Assembly: GCA_028280205.1 (NCBI GenBank)
Contig: JANQME010000168.1
Span: forward strand, 1 to 23,437
Origin: Longimicrobiales bacterium
Lineage (GTDB): Bacteria; Gemmatimonadota; Gemmatimonadetes; Longimicrobiales; Gaopeijiaceae
DNA length: 23,437 nt
Reading direction: 5' to 3'
Position numbers and translations under genes: made by a program. Positions 17,234-23,437 of this stretch are shown here, one piece after another. The notes beneath the pieces were generated by a model. It saw only the letters and a program-made list of their open reading frames with translations. It had not been told where the DNA came from and did not search any database. How positions within the stretch are numbered: position 1 is the first letter of the stretch; each line of letters begins with the position of its first letter.

Positions 17234-19309
17234 CTATCGACCCCTCGGCCAGAAGTTGTTCGTCCGGTCCACGTCCGGCGCGTAGCCTTGCGGGTCGATC
17301 TCGACCCGGGTGACGGCACCCGCCGCGGGCGCGACGTCGAGCTCGTACTCGTCGTTGCCCTGGAGCCAGTGCTCGACGTCGATCTCGTGCACGAAGTCCA
17401 TGCCGTTCTGCGTCTGCACCCGAACCGTCGTGGGGAAGATGGCCCGCCCTTCGTCGACGATCCGGATGACCGCGCCACCCGTCGGGCGGGGGGTCACCGA
17501 GCGCACCGCATGGTCGAGACTCCACGTCTCGTAGTAGAAGGAGGTCCAGAACCAGTCGAGATCCTCCTCGGCGAAGCGCTCGAAGGTGTTGAAGAAGTCG
17601 AAGGGCGTGGGGTGCTTGTACGCCCACTCCCGGATGAACGTCCGGTAGGCCTCCTCCCACGTCTCTCGGCCCATGAGCTGGCGGAGCGCCACCATGAGCG
17701 TCGCCGGCTTCGGGTACGAGGCCGCGCCGTACGCCGGCCCCGGCTCGTAGTAGTCGCCGTGGCGCATCATGCTCTGCTCGAGCCCCGCCTGCGCGACCTG
17801 GTAGTACGTCCGCGCCTCGACGCGGAAGTGGTCCACCCCGGGCCAGAGCTCCATGCGGCTCGCGCCCTCGAGGTACGTCGTCGCGCCCTCGTCCATCCAC
17901 GCGTGCCGCTTCTCGTTCGTGCCCACGATCATCGGGATCCACATGTGCCCGATCTCGTGCGACGTGACGTTGAAGAGGTCCGTCGGCTCCTGCCCGGTGT
18001 AGGGGCCGATGATCGTCATCATCGGGAACTCCATGCCCCCGCCGATGATGTCCGTGCCTTCCACGGACGTCATATGCGACCACGGGTAAGGAAAGCCCGT
18101 GTACTCGGAGTGGAATTCGATCGACTGCTTCGCGTAGAGCCACTGGTCCTCCCAGAGCGGCGCCCGCTCCTCTCTCCAGAACGAGTGGACGAGGACGCGG
18201 CGTGTGCCGTTCACGTCGCTCCCCGCCCCACCCTCGGGACACGCCTCCTCGCCGGCGTCGCACTCCGGCGCCGGCTCTCCATCGACGCGTGGCCCCACCT
18301 CCGCAGAGGCTGCGTCCCAGCGCTGGACGTTGGACGTCGTCCACGCGAAGTCGCGCACGTCGTTCGCCGCGAAGCGGTATGTGAGCATCCCGTCGACGCC
18401 CTCGCGGGTGACCGTGCCCGCGTCGCGGCTCGCCCGATCGGCGATGACGACGCGCTCGTCGGAGACGGCCGCTTCCTCCAGGCGCTCCACGGTGATGGCG
18501 GAGAAGACCTCCTCGGGGTTCTGCAGCTCACCCGTGGCCATGACCGTCCACCCCGCGGGCACGGTGATCTCGGCGGTGTAGTCGCCGAACTCGTCGTAGA
18601 ACTCCGCGTTGCCCAGGTAGGGGTCGGCCACCCAGCCGAGGACGTTGTCGAAGACCGCCATCTTCGGGAACCAGTACGCGATGAAGTACATCTCGCGGTC
18701 GGAGTGGCCCATGCGCCCGGCCCCGTTCTGCGGCACGGTGAACGACCACTCGATGTCGAGCTGGACGGTGTCGCCGCGCTCCACGCGGATCGTCGGCCGG
18801 ACCTGCATAACGGTGCCGTCGACCTCCCATCCCGGCCCGCGCGCCACCGGACCTTCGGTGAGGTCCTCACCATCCGCGGAGAGGCTGTGGATCGTCACGC
18901 CCCCGGTCACCTCCTGCGCGGAGTTCCGCGGGACGCCTTCCTTGTGGAGGTTCTGGTGCAGGTGCAGGTAGACGGTGTTGAGGTTCACCGGCGCGTCGTG
19001 GTGATAGAGGATGCGGACGCTCCCGTCCACGACGCCGGTCTCCGGATCCAGCGTGGCCTTCAGGTCGTAGCCGGCCCAGTTCTGCCAGTAGCCGCCGCCC
19101 GGGCTTCCGTCCTCGGAACGCCACGCCCGCTGTACCGCCTGCCTGAACGCACGCGACTCCTCGATCGGAGCGGGGAGCGCCCGGAGCGGAAGCTCCTGCG
19201 CGGCCGCTGGGGACGGGGTCGCAGACGAGAGGAGGAGTCCAGCGACGAGCGGGAGCCCGGCAGCGCGGAGGCCGACGGCTGCGGATCGTTCGTTCGGACG
19301 CGCGATCAT
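17234..19309 (-). CDS. Exported M1-family metallopeptidase
   Basis: 691 aa from ATG 19309, GAGGAG 7 bases upstream. An N-terminal signal peptide (LPLVAGLLLSS, Ala-rich c-region ending AAAQ) sends it to the periplasm or outside. It is a zinc aminopeptidase-type enzyme: GGMEF at residues 424-428 replaces the usual GxMEN exopeptidase motif with Glu427; HEIGH (His451, Glu452, His455) and Glu474 in WMDEG form HExxH-x18-E; Tyr532 in SYPKP is the likely transition-state Tyr. The N-terminal domain (about 60-320) is the beta saddle of the family (ATLDPETGVVDGSVRI). Length is normal for this bacterial subgroup; the C-terminal helical domain of larger M1 enzymes is absent. ATG overlaps the stop of the MBL gene by 4 bases (ATGA), so it is the last gene of a citrate synthase operon. 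A role in peptide scavenging is inferred. Confidence 0.96.
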   Translation of the reverse strand: MIARPNERSAAVGLRAAGLPLVAGLLLSSATPSPAAAQELPLRALPAPIEESRAFRQAVQRAWRSEDGSPGGGYWQNWAGYDLKATLDPETGVVDGSVRILYHHDAPVNLNTVYLHLHQNLHKEGVPRNSAQEVTGGVTIHSLSADGEDLTEGPVARGPGWEVDGTVMQVRPTIRVERGDTVQLDIEWSFTVPQNGAGRMGHSDREMYFIAYWFPKMAVFDNVLGWVADPYLGNAEFYDEFGDYTAEITVPAGWTVMATGELQNPEEVFSAITVERLEEAAVSDERVVIADRASRDAGTVTREGVDGMLTYRFAANDVRDFAWTTSNVQRWDAASAEVGPRVDGEPAPECDAGEEACPEGGAGSDVNGTRRVLVHSFWREERAPLWEDQWLYAKQSIEFHSEYTGFPYPWSHMTSVEGTDIIGGGMEFPMMTIIGPYTGQEPTDLFNVTSHEIGHMWIPMIVGTNEKRHAWMDEGATTYLEGASRMELWPGVDHFRVEARTYYQVAQAGLEQSMMRHGDYYEPGPAYGAASYPKPATLMVALRQLMGRETWEEAYRTFIREWAYKHPTPFDFFNTFERFAEEDLDWFWTSFYYETWSLDHAVRSVTPRPTGGAVIRIVDEGRAIFPTTVRVQTQNGMDFVHEIDVEHWLQGNDEYELDVAPAAGAVTRVEIDPQGYAPDVDRTNNFWPRGR

Positions 19310-20238
19310 CGCTCGCTCCTCGTTCCGGGGTTCCGCTTCACGTAGAACGCCACGCCGGCCCAGTCGGTCGCCGCGGGAAACATGTCGAAGTATCGGTTCA
19401 CGGACTCCTCCCCCATGAACGGCGCGAGCTCGGCCCGCACCTCCCGTTCGAAGAGGGCCGCGTCGGTCTCCTCGGCGTCCGGCCCTTCCTCGACCGCCTC
19501 GCGCACGCGCGCCTCCAGCGCGTCCAGCCGTTCCCGGAGCTGCACGCGTCGCGCCTCCACGTCCTCGTAGACGCCGAAGTGCGCCGCGCCGAAGCGCTCC
19601 GGACCGATCGAGCCGATCTCCTCCAGCGTACGCCGCCAGGCGGGGAGGTTTACGGCGGGGGGCGGGGTCGGCGGGTGCTGGGGTCCGCCGGCCAGGGCGA
19701 TTCCCATCGCGTCGCCCGAGAAGAGCGTGCCGTCGCGCTCATCGAGAAACGCCAGGTGGTGGTCGATGTGCCCGGGCGAGTGGATCGGCCGAAGCCAGGG
19801 CTGCGGGCCCTTCTCGCCTGGTCGCCACGCATCGATCGATGCTGCCGGCACGGCCTTCGTCTCCCCCCACAGTCGGTCGTGAAGCGCTCCGAACGTTCGC
19901 CGCGTGCTCGCGACCAGCCGTTCGGGATCCACCATATGGGACGCGCCGTCCGCGTGCACATGCACACGAGCACGCGGGAAGAGCTCCACGAGGTGGCCCG
20001 TGGCACCCGCGTGATCGAGGTGCACGTGGGTGAGGAGGACGTGGCGGAGGTCGTCCCGGCCGACGCCCGCGTCGGCGAGCGCCTCGACCAGGCGGTCGAG
20101 CGAGGTGGTCGGGCCCGGATCGACGATCGTCGGTTCTGGAGCCTCGACGAGGTAGCACGCGATCGCACCCTCGAGCCCGAGATGCTCGAGATCGATGCAG
20201 AGGTGCCCGCTCACGTCAGGACGCGCGGGGCGTCCCAC
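19306..20238 (-). CDS. MBL-fold metallohydrolase
   Basis: 310 aa from GTG 20238, 7 bases after the citrate synthase stop, with GGAG upstream. GTG 20214 is equally acceptable and GTG 20289 would overlap the previous gene by 44 bp. The metallo-beta-lactamase signature THVHLDHAG places His71, His73, Asp75 and His76 as zinc ligands. SPGHIDHHLAFL supplies the next His, and FSGDAMGI carries the bridging Asp. A C-terminal helical region (about 210-310) is rich in Arg and Glu (LRERLDALEARVREAVEEG), similar to the cap or winged-helix tail of LACTB2-like members. No signal peptide is seen, so it is probably cytoplasmic. The substrate (thioester, lactone or phosphodiester) cannot be told from the sequence. 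It sits between citrate synthase and the M1 peptidase and overlaps the latter. Confidence 0.93.
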   Translation of the reverse strand: MGRPARPDVSGHLCIDLEHLGLEGAIACYLVEAPEPTIVDPGPTTSLDRLVEALADAGVGRDDLRHVLLTHVHLDHAGATGHLVELFPRARVHVHADGASHMVDPERLVASTRRTFGALHDRLWGETKAVPAASIDAWRPGEKGPQPWLRPIHSPGHIDHHLAFLDERDGTLFSGDAMGIALAGGPQHPPTPPPAVNLPAWRRTLEEIGSIGPERFGAAHFGVYEDVEARRVQLRERLDALEARVREAVEEGPDAEETDAALFEREVRAELAPFMGEESVNRYFDMFPAATDWAGVAFYVKRNPGTRSER

Positions 20239-20245
20239 GACCCGG

Positions 20246-21556
20246 TCAGCTCCGGTCGTCGACCGGGACGAAGTCGCGCGCCTCCGCACCTACGAAGACC
20301 TGACGCGGCCGCGCGATGCGCTGCTCCGAGTCCTCGAGCATCTCCTCCCACTGTGCGAGCCATCCGACGGTGCGCGGGATCGCGAAGAGGACCGGGAACA
20401 TCTCGACCGGAAAGCCCATCGCCTGGTAGATGAGCCCGGAGTAGAAGTCGACGTTCGGATAGAGGTTCCGCTCGACGAAGAAGTCCTCATTGAGCGCGAT
20501 CTTCTCGAGCTCGAGCGCGATGTCGAGCAGCGGGTTGCGACCCGTGACCTCGAAGACCTCGTCGGCGGTGCGCTTGATGATGGCGGCCCGGGGGTCGTAC
20601 GCCTTGTAGACCCGATGACCGAAGCCCATGAGCCGTTCCTTCCGGTTCTTCACGCCCTCCATGAAGTCCGGGATGTTGTCCACGCTGCCGATCCGCTCCA
20701 GCATGCGCAGGACGGCCTCGTTGGCCCCTCCGTGCAACGGCCCGTAGAGCGAGCCCATCGCGCCGGCGAGCGCCGAGTACGGATCCGCTTCGGCCGACCC
20801 GATCACGCGCATCGTCGTCGCCGAGCAGTTCTGCTCGTGATCGGCGTGCAGAATGAAGAGCACGTCGAGCGCGCGCTCGAGCACGGGGTTCGGCTTGTAC
20901 TCCTTGGTGCCGATCCGGAAGAGCATGTTCAGGAAGTTGGCCGTGTAGCTGAGCTCGTTCTCCGGGTAGACCGGCGGCAGGCCCCGATGGTGACGGTACG
21001 CGAAGGCCGCGAGCGTCGGCATCTTCGCGACGAGCCGAACGATCTGGATCCAGCGGTTGTGCGCGTCCCGGACGTCCTTGGACTCCGGGTACAGCGTCGA
21101 GAGCGCCGCCACGCCGGAGACCATCATCCCCATGGCGTGCGCGTCGTAGCGGAAGGAGCGGAAGAGCTCGAGGAAGTTCTCGTGGACGTAGGTGTGGAAC
21201 GTCACCTCGTGCACGAAGTCGTCGAGCTCGGACTGCGAGGGCAGTTCGCCCTTGAGGAGGAGGTACGCGACCTCGAGGTGGGAGCTGTGCTCCGCGAGCT
21301 GCTCGATCGGGTAGCCGCGGTAGCGAAGGATGCCCTGGCCCCCGTCGATGTAGGTGACCGCGCTCCGGGTCGACGCCGTGTTGGTGAACGCCGGGTCGTA
21401 CGCCATCATCCCGAAGTCGCTCTCCTGGACCTTGATCTGGCGCAGATCCATCGCGCGGATCACGTCCCCTTCCAGGATCTCGAGCTCGTACTCCTTCCCC
21501 GTTCGGTTGTCCCGAACCGAGAGGGTGTTCGCCCCTTCACCGCCGTTGTCTGGCAT
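20246..21556 (-). CDS. gltA: Citrate synthase
   Basis: 436 aa from ATG 21556, with GGAG 5 bases upstream; a longer open frame to 21649 would start inside the promoter and is rejected. It condenses acetyl-CoA with oxaloacetate to citrate, the entry step of the TCA cycle, in the cytoplasm. Catalytic residues are all present: His275 in LHGGAN, His314 in GFGHRVYK and Asp370 in NVDFYSG, each offset about 8-11 from E. coli GltA (His264, His305, Asp362). The N-terminal small beta domain (KEYELEILEGDVI and SAVTYIDGGQGILRYRGYPI) is typical of the hexameric Gram-negative type. Length is normal. It is first of a three-gene operon with an MBL hydrolase and the M1 peptidase, and its promoter lies directly upstream. 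Confidence 0.98.
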   Translation of the reverse strand: MPDNGGEGANTLSVRDNRTGKEYELEILEGDVIRAMDLRQIKVQESDFGMMAYDPAFTNTASTRSAVTYIDGGQGILRYRGYPIEQLAEHSSHLEVAYLLLKGELPSQSELDDFVHEVTFHTYVHENFLELFRSFRYDAHAMGMMVSGVAALSTLYPESKDVRDAHNRWIQIVRLVAKMPTLAAFAYRHHRGLPPVYPENELSYTANFLNMLFRIGTKEYKPNPVLERALDVLFILHADHEQNCSATTMRVIGSAEADPYSALAGAMGSLYGPLHGGANEAVLRMLERIGSVDNIPDFMEGVKNRKERLMGFGHRVYKAYDPRAAIIKRTADEVFEVTGRNPLLDIALELEKIALNEDFFVERNLYPNVDFYSGLIYQAMGFPVEMFPVLFAIPRTVGWLAQWEEMLEDSEQRIARPRQVFVGAEARDFVPVDDRS

Positions 21557-21620
21557 CGTGTCTCCGTTATGAGCCGGCCGGGTGCGGGAGGGCCGACCAT
21601 GCGATCGTTCGCAGCCTGTA

Positions 21621-21649
21621 AGTATAGGGGGGAGGGGGGTGGCTCCCAA
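21621..21649 (-). promoter_or_regulatory. sigma70-like promoter of the citrate synthase operon
   Basis: On the minus strand TTGGGA (21649-21644), exactly 17 bp, then TATACT (21626-21621). The spacer contains CCCCCC-T-CCCCCC, an unusual C-tract. Start of transcription is expected near 21614, giving a leader of about 58 bases before ATG 21556. The -35 box lies 5 bases from the RND gene stop (21654). Confidence 0.65.
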
Positions 21650-21653
21650 GGCG

Positions 21654-23437
21654 TCAGGAGTGCGCCCCGCGCTCGAGCACGTGGTACGCCGCGGGGGTGA
21701 TCGTGAGCACGAAGAGCGTCGACGAGAGCAGCCCTCCGATGAGCACCAGGGCGAGGGCGTCCCAGATGTTCGTGCCCGCCGGGTCCCCGAAGAGCACGAG
21801 CGGGAGCAGACCCAGCACGGTGGTCGCGGTCGTCATCAGGATCGGCCGCACGCGCTCGAGCGTTCCCTTCACGATCGCCGACTCGAGCGAGAGGTAGGGC
21901 TGCGCACGACGGACTCCGTTCACGTGCGCGACGAGCAGGATCGCGTTGTTGACCACGATGCCGAGCATCATGATCACGCCCACGTACGCCTCGCGGGTGA
22001 ACGACGCGTTCGTGTAAAAGAAGATCAGGTAGACGCCGATGAGCGCCATCGGAACCGTGAGAATCACGCACAGCGGCTGACGCAGCGACTCGAAGAGCGC
22101 GGCGGTCACCATGTAGACGAGAAGCAGCGCGACGGCGAGCACGCCCCAGATCTGTTCGCGCTCCTCCTGATCGACGAAGAAGCCGAGTCGGGAGCTCTCC
22201 ACGGAGTAGCCGGCGGGCAGCTCGGTCGTCGCCATCACCTGCTCGTGCACGAGGTCGCCGAGACGCGCGGGCCCCCGGAACTCGTACGCCACCGTCCGCT
22301 CGTACTGCTGGTCTTCGCGCCGGATGCGCGCGAGCACGTCGCGCTCCTCGAGCGAGATGACGTCACCCAGCCGGATGCGCCGCCCCACCGGCGTGTCGAC
22401 GAGCGTCTCGGCGAGCGCGACGACGTCGAGGTCCAGGCTCTCCCCCCGCTTCACCTGGATCTGCACCTCCTCTCCGCCGAGCTTGATCAAGCCGAGTCCC
22501 GCGGTTCCGGCCACGGCCGCGTTCAGGCCGCCCACCAGATCCTCGACGGTGAGCCCGTACTGGGCGAGCCGGCCGCGGTCGACACGGGCGGTGAACTCCC
22601 ACGCCCGGTCCCGCTGGAAGCGCCCCGACGTGGCGTTCGTGTCGACGTCCACGATGCGGCTGAGCTGGCGGAGCCTCGATCCGACGCTCTCGGCGATGTC
22701 GCGGACGCGCTCGTAGTTGTAGCCGAGCACCTTGATGCCGTAGTTCGGGGGCGAGCCGCCGCCTCCGTAGAAGGAGGGCCCGTACCCGTACACGCGCACC
22801 TGCGCGCCGGTGAAGGTGTGGCTGTACGCTTCCATCTGCGCCTTGATCGCGGGCGGGATTCCGGTGTTCTCCAGCTCTTCGGGGAAGGTGACGCGCATCG
22901 AGGCGAAGGTGGGATACACCTCGGCCCTGAAGCGGTCGACCTGGGGGATCTGCGCCACGCGCTCCTCGAAGAAGCGCATGAGCTGGTCGCTCCGCTCCAG
23001 GTTCGAGCCGCGCGGGAGCGTGATTTGGACGCTCACGTACGTCTGCTCTCCGCGCCCACCCCCCCAGATCGTCCAGGTGCTCACGTACCGGTCGAATAGG
23101 TGGTACGAGCCCCCGAAGCAGAGCGCCGTGAAGGCGATCGCGAACCAGGGGTGGCGCACCGTCAGCCCGACGATGTCCCCGTAGAAGCGCTCGTAGAGGG
23201 GCGGACGGTGGGTCGGCGGTGGCGCCGTCCCGTCCTCCTCGACCCGGCCGCCACCACCGGCCGCCCGCGCGAGAATCCTCGATCCGAGCGCGGGGATGAA
23301 GGTGAAGGCGACGAAGACCGAAGCGAGGAGCGTGAGCGCGACGACAATCGCCAGGGGGACGTAGAAGACGCGCAGCTCCCCCTGGAGGTACACGAACGGG
23401 ACGAAGACGATGAGCGTCGTGGCGGTGGAGGCGAGGA
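21654..23437 (-). CDS. RND-family efflux transporter, C-terminal half (5' end outside window)
   Basis: 593 residues to a TGA at 21654; the frame is open past 23437, so the N-terminal half is missing. The first residues, LASTATTLIVFVPFVYLQGE, are the end of the TM4-TM5 region of AcrB-like pumps, and TM6 (VPLAIVVALTLL), TM7 (HPWFAIAFTALCFGG) and TM8-TM12 follow. A large periplasmic domain lies between TM7 and TM8 (QTYVSVQITLPRGSNLERSD, the porter/docking region). TM10 reads MMLGIVVNNAILLV: the Lys940 position of AcrB is Asn here, as in many VNN-type RND pumps. TM4 with its Asp pair is outside the window. The substrate is unknown. A membrane-fusion protein and outer-membrane channel are expected upstream. 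The gene ends 5 bases before the citrate synthase promoter. Confidence 0.94.
   Translation of the reverse strand, partial: LASTATTLIVFVPFVYLQGELRVFYVPLAIVVALTLLASVFVAFTFIPALGSRILARAAGGGGRVEEDGTAPPPTHRPPLYERFYGDIVGLTVRHPWFAIAFTALCFGGSYHLFDRYVSTWTIWGGGRGEQTYVSVQITLPRGSNLERSDQLMRFFEERVAQIPQVDRFRAEVYPTFASMRVTFPEELENTGIPPAIKAQMEAYSHTFTGAQVRVYGYGPSFYGGGGSPPNYGIKVLGYNYERVRDIAESVGSRLRQLSRIVDVDTNATSGRFQRDRAWEFTARVDRGRLAQYGLTVEDLVGGLNAAVAGTAGLGLIKLGGEEVQIQVKRGESLDLDVVALAETLVDTPVGRRIRLGDVISLEERDVLARIRREDQQYERTVAYEFRGPARLGDLVHEQVMATTELPAGYSVESSRLGFFVDQEEREQIWGVLAVALLLVYMVTAALFESLRQPLCVILTVPMALIGVYLIFFYTNASFTREAYVGVIMMLGIVVNNAILLVAHVNGVRRAQPYLSLESAIVKGTLERVRPILMTTATTVLGLLPLVLFGDPAGTNIWDALALVLIGGLLSSTLFVLTITPAAYHVLERGAHS

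Noticed and set aside
17014..17313. Plus-strand 99-codon frame in the spacer, with a TATACT at 17052
   Set aside because: No ribosome binding site, no convincing -35 box, and it runs into the M1 peptidase gene on the other strand.
17288..19345. Plus-strand open frame of about 685 codons
   Set aside because: It lies opposite the M1 peptidase, whose catalytic motifs are intact; composition is that of an antisense shadow.
20195..21700. Plus-strand open frame of about 501 codons
   Set aside because: It is antisense to citrate synthase, which has all three catalytic residues.

Overview
The window is very GC-rich DNA, densely coding, with almost everything on the minus strand. Lipoprotein signal peptides, GTG/TTG starts, a TonB receptor, an M1 peptidase of the GGMEF type and small Cys-paired surface modules together suggest a Gram-negative, outer-membrane bacterium. 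Gemmatimonadota is my best guess, from family resemblance only; no marker gene is present to prove it.

Left end (1-2388): two divergent lipoprotein genes share a 211-bp spacer. The left one runs off the window and resembles secreted metallopeptidases of the hyicolysin (M30) kind. The right one is a predicted beta-propeller lipoprotein. It ends tail-to-tail with the next operon, the two stop codons sharing the four bases CTAG.

Main locus (about 16960 down to 2385, minus strand): a six-gene cluster that reads as one operon. In transcription order it holds (1) a TonB-dependent receptor with an N-terminal carboxypeptidase-regulatory-like domain; (2) a small helical lipoprotein overlapping it by 4 bp; (3) a giant lipoprotein alternating five cohesin-like with six PKD domains; (4) a PKD lipoprotein ending in a cohesin-like domain; (5) a lipoprotein with a cohesin-like domain, a split dockerin-like duplication and a long right-handed beta-helix region; (6) a lipoprotein with two Cys-paired beta modules of the type also present in gene 3. 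Genes 3, 4 and 5 share cohesin-like folds and genes 3 and 6 share the Cys modules. The set therefore looks like an outer-membrane surface assembly built around a TonB transporter, and it is the candidate novel system here. The binding partners and the substrate are unknown.

Right part (21649 down to 17234): a compact operon of citrate synthase, an MBL-fold hydrolase and an exported M1 metallopeptidase, with a clear sigma70-like promoter upstream. The right edge (23437 to 21654) is the C-terminal half of an RND-family inner-membrane efflux transporter. I saw no tRNA, rRNA, CRISPR array, insertion sequence or phage gene.
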